Origin: Candidatus Contubernalis alkalaceticus
GTDB taxonomy: Bacteria; Bacillota; Dethiobacteria; SKNC01
Assembly: GCF_022558445.1 (NCBI RefSeq)
Contig: NZ_CP054699.1
Coordinates: forward strand, 452,001-516,000
DNA length: 64,000 nucleotides
Reading direction: 5' to 3'
The stretch's first letter is position 1; each line of letters opens with the position of its first letter. The notes beneath the pieces are model-generated. The model was not told where the DNA came from, did not search any database, and saw only the letters and a list, made by a program, of their open reading frames with translations. Of this stretch, positions 45,171-54,344 are shown piece after piece. The position numbers were made by a program, and so were the translations under genes.

Positions 45171-45831
45171 GGACGAAGAGAAAATTGCCCGGTTTGTGGA
45201 ACTGGAGCTGGGGTTTGAAGGGTACGAAGTAGAAAAAGCCCTGGATGGAAGGGACGGCTTAGCCTTTGCTAAAGCTCGTTCCTTCGACCTGATTCTGCTG
45301 GATGTTATGCTGCCAGGCATAAATGGGATTGAGGTACTTCGGAGAATTCGCCAGTTTTCTGAAGTGCCGGTGATTTTGTTGACTGCCCGGGATGAAGTGG
45401 TTGACAAGGTTTCGGGACTGGACAGTGGTGCAGACGACTATATAACTAAGCCCTTTGCTATTGAAGAACTGCTGGCCAGAATCAGGGTGTCACTTAGAAA
45501 AAAAACTGGCACCGGCAAAGTATCTCCTACCACTGTTTTGGAGGCCGGAATGCTGCGGCTTGACCCGGAACGCCGGGAGATTAGGGTAGGAGCCCAGCTG
45601 CTGGAACTGACCAAGAGGGAGTTTGACCTGCTGCAGTGTCTTTTGGAGAACAAAAATATTGTGATGAAACGGGAAGTGTTGTTGGATCGTATATGGGGTT
45701 ATGATTTTGGAGGAGGAACCAATGCCGTGGATGTGTATATTCGCTATCTCCGTTCAAAAATCGAGGAACCCTTTGAGCTGAAGCTGATTCATACGGTACG
45801 GGGAGTGGGATATGTGATTAAGGATGAATGA
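45148..45831 (+). CDS. OmpR-family response regulator
   Basis: A 227-residue regulator. Receiver domain with IIEDEEK (acidic pocket), the phospho-acceptor Asp in LILLDVMLPG (about residue 51), LLTARD, and K in ITKPFA; then a winged-helix DNA-binding domain with LTKREFDLLQCL, DRIWGYDFGG and VDVYIRYLRSKIE. Start is ATG 45148 (MERILII); the frame is open upstream but that region belongs to the preceding gene. It overlaps the kinase gene by eight bases. Target genes unknown. Confidence 0.95.
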   Translation: MERILIIEDEEKIARFVELELGFEGYEVEKALDGRDGLAFAKARSFDLILLDVMLPGINGIEVLRRIRQFSEVPVILLTARDEVVDKVSGLDSGADDYITKPFAIEELLARIRVSLRKKTGTGKVSPTTVLEAGMLRLDPERREIRVGAQLLELTKREFDLLQCLLENKNIVMKREVLLDRIWGYDFGGGTNAVDVYIRYLRSKIEEPFELKLIHTVRGVGYVIKDE

Positions 45832-47302
45832 CACAGAAAAGCATCATATCGGGACCAGTTTTATAGGTAAAGTCCGGTCGTCATTGGTTTTGAAGTTGAA
45901 CCTGCAGATGCTGGGTATGCTGTTGTCGGCCTTTATGGCTGTTAACATTCTAATCAACATTTTATATTTTGGTGTTATCTTTTGGAAAGCAGAAGAAGGC
46001 GCTCAAAATTTTATGGATACTTTTGGAATACCACAGAATGTCGTGGAGGAGAAGTATGCCGCTGCCGGGGGTTACGAAATACGAAAGGTGGAAGAATCTT
46101 TAAAAGGCTTAATTCTGCCTGAACTGCTGCAGGAGCAGCTGCCCCTGGAAGCCCTGGATGCAAAACGTAATATAACAGCCCCCGGATTTGACTCAGATAT
46201 AACCCTGATGGAGCACATTGGACAGGTTGCTTATCATATGATAGTGACAGTTGATGGTGTGCCCTATCAGGTTACCTATGCCTTGGGGACGGACCTGCGC
46301 CTGTATGTCTTCTTGCTGCTGGGTCTTCTGGCCGTGGAACTGCTCTATCTTTTGGGCAGCATTGGGAAAAATACCATGGTTATCCGAAAAACATTGAAAC
46401 CACTTTCAGAGATGGCGGAAACCGCCAGAACCCTTCATGAGGGGGTAGCGTCTATGGGTTCAGCTGCAGATGGGTCCGGTATTAAGTATCTGGCCGGCGC
46501 TATCAGCACCATCGATGTCAGACAGCTGGACCGACGGATCTCTATTGAAAGTTCGCAAAATGAACTAAAAGACCTGGCCCATGCCATTAACGACATGCTT
46601 AACCGGATTAACCAGTCGTACCAGTCTCAGGTGCGTTTTGTTTCCGATGCCTCCCATGAGCTGCGCACCCCCATCTCAGTAATCCAGGGTTATGCCGGTT
46701 TACTGGACCGTTGGGGGAAGTTTGATGAAAAAACTATGCAGGAATCCATTGACGCCATTAAAAGTGAGACAGAGAACATGAAGGTGCTGGTGGAACAGCT
46801 CCTCTTTCTCGCCCGGGGGGATAACGACACCATGCAGCTGCATCTGGAAGTGTTTGAACTCGGTGACATGATTGAAGAAATTATCCGGGAAACCCGATTA
46901 ATTGATTCAGCGCATATCTTTGAAACTCAGTTAACCAGGCCGGTTTACCTGGAGGCAGATCAGCAGTTAATTAAACAGGCCATTCGGATCCTGGTGGATA
47001 ACAGTATGAAGTACACGCCTTCCGGCGAAAAAATCGTGATTAAAACCTTATCAGAGGAAGGCTGGGTGAAGATCCAGGTGCAGGACAACGGCATTGGCAT
47101 TGCGCCGGAGGATGTTTCACATATTTTTGACCGGTTTTACAGGTCTGATGAATCACGGGCCCGGAAAACCGGTGGCTCCGGCCTGGGTTTGTCTATCGCT
47201 AAATGGATCATCCAACGTCATGAGGGTCAATTTGAAGTCCTCAGCCGGGTGGATATTGGCACCCGTACCACAGTGGTGCTGCCTGAATGGAAGGGAGATT
47301 AA
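45824..47302 (+). CDS. Sensor histidine kinase with large extracytoplasmic domain
   Basis: A 492-residue kinase. Two membrane helices (about 25-50 and 160-185) flank an extracytoplasmic domain of about 110 residues. A HAMP-like segment lies at about 195-265 with an insertion, then the dimerisation helix VSDASHELRTPISVIQGY (phosphorylated His near residue 286), N-box NSMKYTPSGEKI, G1 DNGIGIAPED and G2 GGSGLGLSIAKW. Translation is coupled to the upstream regulator by an eight-base overlap. Ligand unknown. Confidence 0.95.
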   Translation: MNDTEKHHIGTSFIGKVRSSLVLKLNLQMLGMLLSAFMAVNILINILYFGVIFWKAEEGAQNFMDTFGIPQNVVEEKYAAAGGYEIRKVEESLKGLILPELLQEQLPLEALDAKRNITAPGFDSDITLMEHIGQVAYHMIVTVDGVPYQVTYALGTDLRLYVFLLLGLLAVELLYLLGSIGKNTMVIRKTLKPLSEMAETARTLHEGVASMGSAADGSGIKYLAGAISTIDVRQLDRRISIESSQNELKDLAHAINDMLNRINQSYQSQVRFVSDASHELRTPISVIQGYAGLLDRWGKFDEKTMQESIDAIKSETENMKVLVEQLLFLARGDNDTMQLHLEVFELGDMIEEIIRETRLIDSAHIFETQLTRPVYLEADQQLIKQAIRILVDNSMKYTPSGEKIVIKTLSEEGWVKIQVQDNGIGIAPEDVSHIFDRFYRSDESRARKTGGSGLGLSIAKWIIQRHEGQFEVLSRVDIGTRTTVVLPEWKGD

Positions 47303-47330
47303 ATAATATTGTATTCAATCATAATTCGTT

Positions 47331-47370
47331 AAAAGCCTGCCGACTAAGTTTTTGTTGGCAGGCTTTTCTA
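47331..47370 (+). terminator. Terminator after the kinase gene
   Basis: AAAAGCCTGCC (47331-47341) pairs with GGCAGGCTTTT (47357-47367); T-rich 3' end. Confidence 0.85.
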
Positions 47371-47513
47371 TTTTCCAAAGCAGCACTAATAGAGGTAGAG
47401 AGTTCTTCTGTAGTTTGTGCGAGGATGATTTTCACTCTAGCAAAGCAGCGGTCAGATGGAATATTTATCTGAAAGCGTAAAGCTGCGCAAAAAAAAGAAC
47501 AAAGATTAATATG

Positions 47514-47546
47514 TCAAAAGCCGGCTGGATACCGGCTTTTGACAAT
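47514..47546 (-). terminator. Terminator for the convergent ABC operon
   Basis: TCAAAAGCCGG (47514-47524) pairs with CCGGCTTTTGA (47532-47542) around a seven-base loop. Placed 20 bases past the end of the minus-strand operon; the symmetrical A/T flanks suit both directions. Between the two hairpins (47371-47513) I see no gene. Confidence 0.8.
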
Positions 47547-47562
47547 AAAACTTTAATTTTTT

Positions 47563-47757
47563 CTATTTCAGCAAAATAGCCAACACTAGGAAGATTACTG
47601 AGAAAACAAAAAGCATAATTTTATAGTTTTTCTTACCCATTTTAGATATTAAAAACCTTGTTTTGGGATTACCCTCAAATAGAATAGGAAATTCGAAGAT
47701 TCCGCCTACAATATAGAGTGCTGCCAGAAGGAATAAAATAATTGACCAAACCGTCAT
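47563..47757 (-). CDS. Small two-helix membrane protein, 64 residues
   Basis: A 64-residue protein with two hydrophobic helices (about residues 3-22 and 45-63) joined by a basic loop (NPKTRFLISKMGKKNYK). The ATG follows GGGAGG eight bases upstream. It is the last gene of the minus-strand ABC operon, 18 bases after the second permease. Family not recognised; could be an accessory subunit of the transporter. Confidence 0.7.
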   Translation of the reverse strand: MTVWSIILFLLAALYIVGGIFEFPILFEGNPKTRFLISKMGKKNYKIMLFVFSVIFLVLAILLK

Positions 47758-47775
47758 GTTAAAATACCTCCCTTT

Positions 47776-48501
47776 TTAAAAATGGTTTTTCTGAATAAAA
47801 AATCTGTAAATTACGGTAATTAGAAAAATATTATACAGAAAACCGATACCGACATACTGATAAAAGTTTAGATTCATCTCTAAAAAGCCGGAATCTATCA
47901 GCGGCCGCATCAGCGAATACTGTAAGGCTTTCCCGGCCCAATGACCGGGAGCCAAGGAAAACAGCCATTCTTTAGCATCCAGAAAGAAGAAGCTCCCGAT
48001 GGGCAGCAGCAGAAGAAAACCTGATGCTTTCATGGTGATGAAACCCTCAATTTTGTTTTTGGCAAAAGCATTGACCAGAAAGGCTACGATGGGTACCTGC
48101 AGAGAGGACAGCATAGAGACCAGTAAAATTTCTCCTGCGAATAGGGCAAAGTCTCCTATAAACCACATTAAGAAAAATCCTGCCAGCACTGCAATAATAT
48201 AGACAAATACAATTTTAAACCAAAGATAGAAAGCCAGGGGAATCGGGGATATCTGGATAGAGGTTAAGACCTGGTCATCCCGGTCATCCAGAAGAGAAAA
48301 GCCGGCCATGGCGCCATACGCAAAACCCACCATTAAAGAAACCATCATGGCGATAACGCCCAGAGCCTGCCCTTCCACCAATTGGTTGTCTATCAGGTAT
48401 TTGCCCAACCCACCCAATATCAGTGGATACAAAATCATAACCGCAGTCATTCTATCCCGAACAAGATTCTTAAATTCGAATTTGCTCATAGTCCAAAGCA
48501 T
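47776..48501 (-). CDS. ABC-2 type permease, subunit 2
   Basis: A 241-residue membrane protein with six helices and the ABC-2 permease pattern (LLDDRDDQVLTSIQISPIPLAFYL between helices two and three). It lies two bases after the first permease. Pairs of 240-residue permeases with one ATPase occur in exporters of drugs or peptides, including the clostridial fluoroquinolone-export-like group. Substrate unknown. ATG start. Confidence 0.88.
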   Translation of the reverse strand: MLWTMSKFEFKNLVRDRMTAVMILYPLILGGLGKYLIDNQLVEGQALGVIAMMVSLMVGFAYGAMAGFSLLDDRDDQVLTSIQISPIPLAFYLWFKIVFVYIIAVLAGFFLMWFIGDFALFAGEILLVSMLSSLQVPIVAFLVNAFAKNKIEGFITMKASGFLLLLPIGSFFFLDAKEWLFSLAPGHWAGKALQYSLMRPLIDSGFLEMNLNFYQYVGIGFLYNIFLITVIYRFFIQKNHF

Positions 48502-48503
48502 GC

Positions 48504-49229
48504 TTATACCCCCGTTTCCCGCATGATAAAATCGTTAAATTTTGGTTTTACAATAAACCGGTAGAAAATGTACGTCAATGCCACCAGGTACCCATAGCCA
48601 AACACCAGTTTCCATGGTTCCACCTCTTGAACAATGGTACTGATCAAAATTCTGGAGGTTTCCGGTGGTAAAATTATTAATAATTTTGCCACCTCAGGCC
48701 CAATGATATCAAGCATAGCGAAGAGGCTGGGAAACAGAAATAGAAAAATGTAAACAATAAAGTTAACCAGCATAGAAGTAAAAGTGTTGGCATTATAGGA
48801 AATCCTGATGCCTATCAGGGTGTGCACCACTGTTATTACAATAACAGCAGGAACCAATAGAAAATAATTATAAGTGACACCTTTTACAAAAAAAACGGCT
48901 GCAGAAATAAAAACCACGGAAATAAGGGAATTTATAATATTGACAATGATCTTGGTCATCAAGTATTCCTCTTCGGACACAGGGGAAACCATGATGGAAT
49001 TTAAAGTGTGTTCTTGTTTCTCATAAAATAGAGTGGCCCCTACCATCAGCATAGTCATCATGGTGGCATCCATAAGGAAGATGACGGGTAAAAACATTTT
49101 CAGTTCTTCGCCATCGAAAAACCAGGCCAGCCCAACCCATAACAATAATACTACAAAGTTGGCAGTAAACAGGTTATACTTATTTAGCCGGTCAAACTCA
49201 CCCTTGACCAGGGGTATCAGCCTATCCAC
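48504..49229 (-). CDS. ABC-2 type permease, subunit 1
   Basis: A 241-residue permease with six helices. The segment FYEKQEHTLNSIMVSPVSEEEYL is the conserved ABC-2 coupling region between helices two and three. Start is GTG at 49229, inside the end of the ATPase gene (eight-base overlap), so its expression is coupled to it. It would pair with the next permease to form a heterodimeric pore. Confidence 0.88.
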   Translation of the reverse strand: MDRLIPLVKGEFDRLNKYNLFTANFVVLLLWVGLAWFFDGEELKMFLPVIFLMDATMMTMLMVGATLFYEKQEHTLNSIMVSPVSEEEYLMTKIIVNIINSLISVVFISAAVFFVKGVTYNYFLLVPAVIVITVVHTLIGIRISYNANTFTSMLVNFIVYIFLFLFPSLFAMLDIIGPEVAKLLIILPPETSRILISTIVQEVEPWKLVFGYGYLVALTYIFYRFIVKPKFNDFIMRETGV

Positions 49230-50079
49230 GCAGTGCCACCCCCGTTACCTTAATGAAAATTTCTTCCAGAGTTGTTTCTCCGCTGTGAAGGGTCTCGATA
49301 TCTTTTCCCTTTAGTAAATCAAAGAAAGGCTGGGTTTTAATTTCCGCCATAGAAAACTCTTCTGTCACCAGCTGGCCTTTTTCTTTATATTCAACCTTTA
49401 CCATGCGTTTACCGTATTTAAGTTTTAAATTACGGGGAGAATCCACCTCCTGCAGTTTGCCGTGGGCAATAAAAGCTACCCGGTCACATAATTCGTCAAC
49501 ATCGCTCATGATATGGCTGGTAAGAAATACTGTTCCTCCCTGTTCTCTAAACTCCCGGATCATATCCTTCATGATACGAGAATTGGCAGGGTCAAGGCCG
49601 TTGGTAGGTTCATCAAGGAAGAGCATCTTTGGTTTGTTAATTAATGCCCGGATAAAGTTTAAGCGAATTTTCATTCCCTTGGAGTATTCACCGGCCTTTT
49701 TATCCTTATCTTCCCAAAGGCCCAGGCGCTTTAAAAGAGGTTCCACATCTACTGTCTGTTTATAGAGCCTTTTAAAAAACTCTAAGTTCTCCAGAGCCGT
49801 CAGCTTGGAAAAGGAAATAGGCATCTCAAAAGAAACACCAATATTTTGGTAGAATTCATCACGGTAGCTGGAAAGCGGCTTACCATAGTATTCGATATCT
49901 CCTTCAAAATTTTTTAAAAGCTTAATGAGTATTTTCTGTGTGGTGCTTTTTCCCGCAGCGCTGGGCCCGAGAAAACCAAATATCTCTCCATCAGAAATTT
50001 CAAAATCAATGCCGTCAATGGTATACTCCTTACTTTTCGGATACTTAAATTTGAGATTCCTTACTTTAAACACTGGCAA
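49222..50079 (-). CDS. ABC transporter ATPase
   Basis: A 285-residue ATPase: Walker A GPSAAGKSTT, signature GEYSKGMKIRL (a YSKGM variant of LSGGQ typical of ABC-2 exporters), Walker B MLFLDEPTNGLD and switch TSHIM. C-terminal 70 residues form the DUF4162-like tail. Start is TTG at 50079 with GAGGAG upstream. It follows a winged-helix regulator by 75 bases and precedes two permeases. An exporter rather than importer, by family. Confidence 0.93.
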   Translation of the reverse strand: MPVFKVRNLKFKYPKSKEYTIDGIDFEISDGEIFGFLGPSAAGKSTTQKILIKLLKNFEGDIEYYGKPLSSYRDEFYQNIGVSFEMPISFSKLTALENLEFFKRLYKQTVDVEPLLKRLGLWEDKDKKAGEYSKGMKIRLNFIRALINKPKMLFLDEPTNGLDPANSRIMKDMIREFREQGGTVFLTSHIMSDVDELCDRVAFIAHGKLQEVDSPRNLKLKYGKRMVKVEYKEKGQLVTEEFSMAEIKTQPFFDLLKGKDIETLHSGETTLEEIFIKVTGVALRG

Positions 50080-50154
50080 TTCCTCCTCTGATCTTGTTAA
50101 CCCTTTCTAAATCTTTTGGTTATCCTTTTTCCAGCCGTTTATTAAATGAGTTCT

Positions 50155-50520
50155 TTATCTATTTGTTTCATTCTCCTCCGTTCTCGCTGAAGGCGCAGTA
50201 TTATTTTTCAAACGGTGGATCATTATTTCAAGTCCTTCCAGATACTGTTGTAAAGCCTTCAAACCCTGACGGGTTAAGGAAACACGGGTCAGCGGTTTTC
50301 GTTCCTTAAAAGATTTGTTGATGGAGACGTAGCCTGACTCTTCTAGTTTTTTCAACTGAACTGACAGATTCCCCGCGGTTAAGTTTAGTTTCTCTTTTAA
50401 TTCAGTAAAGGGAATCTGGTCGCTGCTTGAAGACAGGTAACTGATGATTTGCAGGCGGGCCGGTTCGTGAATTTTACGGTTTAAAATAAAGTCTTCCTGT
50501 TTTCTGCTGCTATCGGTCAT
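50155..50520 (-). CDS. Winged-helix transcriptional regulator (PF13601-type)
   Basis: A 121-residue regulator. The winged helix covers about residues 12-95: RLQIISYLSSS, FTELKEKLNLTAGNLSVQLKKLEESGYV (recognition helix) and RVSLTRQGLKALQQYL. This family of short regulators often controls an adjacent ABC-2 exporter. I chose ATG 50520, seven bases after AGAGGT; a longer frame upstream overlaps the preceding gene. It is encoded within the operon it probably controls; a 15-base palindrome lies in the leader (51214-51228). Confidence 0.88.
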   Translation of the reverse strand: MTDSSRKQEDFILNRKIHEPARLQIISYLSSSSDQIPFTELKEKLNLTAGNLSVQLKKLEESGYVSINKSFKERKPLTRVSLTRQGLKALQQYLEGLEIMIHRLKNNTAPSARTEENETNR

Positions 50521-50524
50521 GGCA

Positions 50525-51205
50525 TTACCTCTTTTCACCGGGCTGGCCCACATAAAACAGCAGGGAGGCCAAGAGCATGCCCGCTGCAAAAGTGATTCCC
50601 AGGACTGCCAGGGGGTGGATAGCTTCCGCAGTAAAGAGAGTTAGAACTCCTGTGGAGATCAGCCATATACCCAAAAAGTACAATTCCTTTAAAAATATAA
50701 GAGAGCTTAGGGATATAACCAGTAGACCATACAGCACTGCTATGGAAGGTATGATATAGAGTTCATATCCCCTGCTGTCTAAAAAGATGATTGCCAGGAT
50801 AATTACTATGATATTAGGCAGATGCAGCGCCATGAAGCGGGGGGTGGACACTTCTTCTACCAGTTTGTTAAAATTTATGTCTATGCCATTATTTTGAGCG
50901 TTCCGTATAAAATTCCTGATTTTCTGGCAGCCGATGCCTAATACGGATAAACCAATCAGCCCAAACAGGATTATTCTAAGATTTATAGGTACAGCTCCAA
51001 AGGAGCCGTACTGCTCCAGTAAATAGTAAAATATTGCTGAAAATACAGCAATCAGCAGGCCTGTAGTGAGTAAAATCCCCCTCAACACATTTCCTGCGCA
51101 GATAAATCTTATTATATTGTCATTTTTGTTTACGGCTTCTTTAATTAGCTTCAGGTCGGCTATGACCTTCTGCAGTTCTTGTGACTCTTTATTCACTGGA
51201 TTCAC
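50525..51205 (-). CDS. Membrane protein, first gene of the ABC/regulator operon
   Basis: A 226-residue protein with a 35-residue hydrophilic N-terminus (Lys/Glu helix) and about six helices in three pairs. I do not recognise the family. It lies four bases upstream of the winged-helix regulator gene, and similar paired 'membrane protein plus short wHTH' arrangements precede ABC-2 exporter genes in other Firmicutes. Start is GTG at 51205 with AAGGAGA upstream. It may sense a membrane signal and transmit it to the regulator; this is inference. Confidence 0.72.
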   Translation of the reverse strand: MNPVNKESQELQKVIADLKLIKEAVNKNDNIIRFICAGNVLRGILLTTGLLIAVFSAIFYYLLEQYGSFGAVPINLRIILFGLIGLSVLGIGCQKIRNFIRNAQNNGIDINFNKLVEEVSTPRFMALHLPNIIVIILAIIFLDSRGYELYIIPSIAVLYGLLVISLSSLIFLKELYFLGIWLISTGVLTLFTAEAIHPLAVLGITFAAGMLLASLLFYVGQPGEKR

Positions 51206-51213
51206 TCTCCTTA

Positions 51214-51228
51214 GTTTATATCATAAAC
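51214..51228. promoter_or_regulatory. Candidate operator palindrome in the ABC operon leader
   Basis: GTTTAT-ATC-ATAAAC, a perfect inverted repeat with a three-base centre, just downstream of the -10 and near the expected transcription start. It is well placed for autorepression by the winged-helix protein at 50155-50520. Confidence 0.5.
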
Positions 51229-51236
51229 TTATTTAC

Positions 51237-51265
51237 AATATAATATATTTTATATAAGTTGTCAA
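51237..51265 (-). promoter_or_regulatory. Strong SigA promoter of the minus-strand ABC operon
   Basis: On the minus strand TTGACA (51265-51260), exactly 17 bases, TATATT (51242-51237). Near-consensus, 30 bases before the GTG start at 51205. Confidence 0.8.
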
Positions 51266-51522
51266 TAATTTTTGAAACAAAAAGTATACTCCCCACACAT
51301 GCCTTTAGAAAATACCGGCAGGAATCCTTGGGGTCTTGATCCCTTGAGGATGTTAGAATTGGATATGTTGATAATACCTTTGGTGATTTAAAACCCGTAT
51401 GTTTAACATATAAAAATATGATAAAATATAGGGAATAAACACTAAAAAGACAGAGGAGAGGGTTAACAATTAATAGATTGTAGAAGGTAATCCAAATTTT
51501 TATAAACAGGAGATGAATAAGA
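51266..51522 (+). other. Rest of the divergent gap upstream of the 51.5-kb gene
   Basis: AT-rich, no ORF with a ribosome site. A TTTAAC and TAAAAT pair near 51400-51425 has too short a spacer (14) to call a promoter. An imperfect GGGG/CCCC-type hairpin lies near 51328-51348. Confidence 0.3.
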
Positions 51523-51927
51523 GTGAAGTCAGTATATGGTGTATTATTTTTTTTACATGTATTTGTAGGGATAGGAGCTGTAGCTGGAGGGTTGGCTGCA
51601 ATTAGTAATCCTCAAGAGCCATTGGGTATGCCAGCTGATTTATTAGTAAATTCACCTTTTAGTAATTATCTTATACCTGGAATTATCCTTTTTTCAATAA
51701 TTGGAATTGGAAATATTATTAGTGCGTATATGTTTCATTTTAAGTCAAAATATCAAGGATATATAAGCAGCGTTTTCAGCTGGGCTCTGGTAATCTTTAT
51801 CGTTGTGCAGTGCATAATGTTAAATTCCGTTGTTTTTTTGCATGTGTTATATTTTATTATTGGATTGGTAAAAGCGGGATTATCATTGATTATTATAAAT
51901 AATTTTAAAAATAAACCAGTGATTTAA
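51523..51927 (+). CDS. Hypothetical four-helix membrane protein
   Basis: A 134-residue protein of four helices (about residues 5-27, 48-70, 82-100 and 103-125) with a GxGAVAGGLAAI motif in the first. Start is GTG at 51523, with AGGAGATG about eight bases upstream. Low GC compared with neighbours. No family recognised. It is separate from tex by 83 bases and probably has its own promoter. Confidence 0.65.
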   Translation: MKSVYGVLFFLHVFVGIGAVAGGLAAISNPQEPLGMPADLLVNSPFSNYLIPGIILFSIIGIGNIISAYMFHFKSKYQGYISSVFSWALVIFIVVQCIMLNSVVFLHVLYFIIGLVKAGLSLIIINNFKNKPVI

Positions 51928-52010
51928 TGGGCTGGGAGTTTAATAGGAGCCATGTTCTCTTGATGCTTTTGCCATAAAAGTGTATATTAATGTTTATGGA
52001 GAATAAAAAA

Positions 52011-54146
52011 ATGGAAGAGATCATTAGCCGTCGTATCGCTTTGGCGTTGAAATTGGATCAGCGCCATGTCTTAAAAGTGGTTGCCCTGCTGGATGAGGGA
52101 AATACCATTCCTTTTATTGCCCGCTATCGGAAAGAGGTATCGGGGGGAATGACAGACGAGGATTTGAGGCTGCTGGCGGAGAAATTGAGCTTCAATCGTA
52201 ATCTAGAGAACCGCCGTGCCGATATTCATCGTTTTTTGGAAGAACAGGGTGTGCTGACGTCGGAACTGGAGAAGTCAATTCAGAATGCTTCTAATGTGAC
52301 AGAGCTGGAAGATATTTACCGTCCCTTCAAGCCTAAAAAAAGAACCCGGGCCACCATTGCTAAAGAAAAAGGGCTTGAACCCCTGGCGCAGCTTATCCTG
52401 AAGGGACATAGAGATTTGGAGGATGCAGCACGTAAGTTTATGGATGAAGAAAGAGAAGTTTTGACAGCTGATGCAGCACTGGCTGGGGCACGGGATATTA
52501 TCGCAGAGCTGATATCTGAAGAACCGAAGCTCCGTTCATTGCTGCGGTCCCTTGTTTTTAAGGAGGGGGAAATTGTCGCAAACGTGAAGGACAAAGAGAC
52601 GGGCCCTTATGAAATGTACTACAACTACCGTGAACCCTGTAGAAAGGTGCAGCCCCATCGTATTCTGGCGATGAACAGGGGTGAAAGGGAAAAAATACTA
52701 AACATTAAAATCCAGGTTCCTGAAACTAAAGCGTTTCCCATGGCCCAGTCCTTTTATGGGCAGAACAATGGAAATGCAAAGCTTCAATTGGATGAGGCAA
52801 TTAAAGATAGTTGGAAGCGTCTTTTGTTTCCTTCACTGGAACGGGAAATCCGCAGTGAGCTTACACAAAAGGCGGAAGAGCAGGCTATCAGGGTTTTTCA
52901 GGAAAACCTGCGAAACCTGCTCATGATTCCACCGGTACGGGGAAAAAGGATTATGGCTATGGATCCGGGACTTAGAACCGGCTGTAAAATAGCCTGTGTG
53001 GACGAACAGGGCAAGTTGTTGGAAACCGCCGTTATTTTCCCTATCCCGCCCCGCAACCAGAAGGAAAAAGCCACCCGGACCGTTCTGGCTCTTTTAGAAA
53101 AACACGCCCTAAATGCCATTGCCATCGGTAACGGCACCGGGGGCCGGGAAACAGAAATGTTTGTGGTAGAGCTGTTGGAAGAGTACCCACAGGAAGTAGC
53201 CTATACGGTAGTGAACGAAGCCGGTGCCAGCGTCTATTCCGCCTCCAAGCTGGGCCAGGCAGAATTCCCCCATTTAGATGTCTCTGAAAGAAGCGCTATA
53301 TCTCTGGCCCGTCGTGTGCAGGATGCCATGGCGGAGCTGGTTAAAATTGATCCCCGTTCAATCGGTGTGGGACAGTATCAGCATGATGTGAATCAAAAAA
53401 AACTTAACGAAGTTTTGGCAGGTGTTGTGGAGTCTTGTGTTAACCGGGTGGGAGTAGATTTGAACACCGCTTCGCCGGCTCTATTGGAACATGTGGCGGG
53501 AATCAACAAGACGGTTGCGGAGAATATTGTATTCTACCGGGAAAATAATGGTCCATTTACCAGTCGTAAAGAATTAAAAAAAGTGCCCAAGCTGGGACCG
53601 GCAGCTTTTAAGCAGGGTGCGGGATTTTTACGTATTCCTACTGCTCAAAACTACTTGGACCGCACTGCCGTTCATCCCGAATCCTATGACACGGCGGAAA
53701 AATTAATGCACCAGATTGGGATTGGGTCAGAAGTGTTGGGACAGGGAGGAAAGATTCCTGAGGTTCAAATTCCAGAACTGGCGGCAGTATTGCAGGTAGG
53801 AGAACCAACCTTAAAAGATATTTTGGAAGAATTTAAAAAGCCCGGCCGGGATCCCCGGGATGATCTTCCCCAGCCTGTTTTCAAAAAAGGGATTTTGAAT
53901 ATGGAGGATTTAAAAGAAAATATGGAAATCCAGGGCGTGATTCGTAATGTCGTGGATTTTGGGGCCTTCGTGGATATCGGTGTTCATGTGGACGGCCTTG
54001 TGCATATATCCGAACTTTGTAATCGTTTTGTCAAACACCCCCTGGATGTGGTGAAGGTAGGGGATATTGTGAATGTAAGGGTGCTGAGTGTAGATACGAA
54101 AAAAAAGCGTATCTCTCTCTCCATGAAGGAAATATCTTCTATTTGA
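52011..54146 (+). CDS. tex: Tex-family RNA-binding transcription accessory protein
   Basis: A 711-residue Tex protein of normal length. In order: N-terminal helical domain (LLDEGNTIPFIARYRKE), YqgF-like RNase H fold (MAMDPGLRTGCKIA), helix-hairpin-helix motifs (VGVDLNTASPALLEHVAGI and VPKLGPAAF), and a C-terminal S1 domain (VVDFGAFVDIGVHVDGLVHI). Tex binds nucleic acids and affects transcription and tolerance to stress; it is the bacterial relative of Spt6. I chose ATG 52011, which follows GGAG by nine bases; an ATG at 51990 lacks a site. Single-gene unit. Confidence 0.95.
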   Translation: MEEIISRRIALALKLDQRHVLKVVALLDEGNTIPFIARYRKEVSGGMTDEDLRLLAEKLSFNRNLENRRADIHRFLEEQGVLTSELEKSIQNASNVTELEDIYRPFKPKKRTRATIAKEKGLEPLAQLILKGHRDLEDAARKFMDEEREVLTADAALAGARDIIAELISEEPKLRSLLRSLVFKEGEIVANVKDKETGPYEMYYNYREPCRKVQPHRILAMNRGEREKILNIKIQVPETKAFPMAQSFYGQNNGNAKLQLDEAIKDSWKRLLFPSLEREIRSELTQKAEEQAIRVFQENLRNLLMIPPVRGKRIMAMDPGLRTGCKIACVDEQGKLLETAVIFPIPPRNQKEKATRTVLALLEKHALNAIAIGNGTGGRETEMFVVELLEEYPQEVAYTVVNEAGASVYSASKLGQAEFPHLDVSERSAISLARRVQDAMAELVKIDPRSIGVGQYQHDVNQKKLNEVLAGVVESCVNRVGVDLNTASPALLEHVAGINKTVAENIVFYRENNGPFTSRKELKKVPKLGPAAFKQGAGFLRIPTAQNYLDRTAVHPESYDTAEKLMHQIGIGSEVLGQGGKIPEVQIPELAAVLQVGEPTLKDILEEFKKPGRDPRDDLPQPVFKKGILNMEDLKENMEIQGVIRNVVDFGAFVDIGVHVDGLVHISELCNRFVKHPLDVVKVGDIVNVRVLSVDTKKKRISLSMKEISSI

Positions 54147-54344
54147 TTTGCTGCCCTGAAGGCATCATGTCCAACCAAATTATTAAAAGCACTAGTTTTT
54201 AGAATGTTTTTTTATTATAATAGTTATTGGAAGATGAGTTATCATTTAGGTGGTGGAATCAGTTTCTGCTAATAATTTTTTCAATAATTTTTGAAAGTGT
54301 GAAAGCCCTGACTATTTCACAAAAATGAAGGAGTGATGAGAGCA

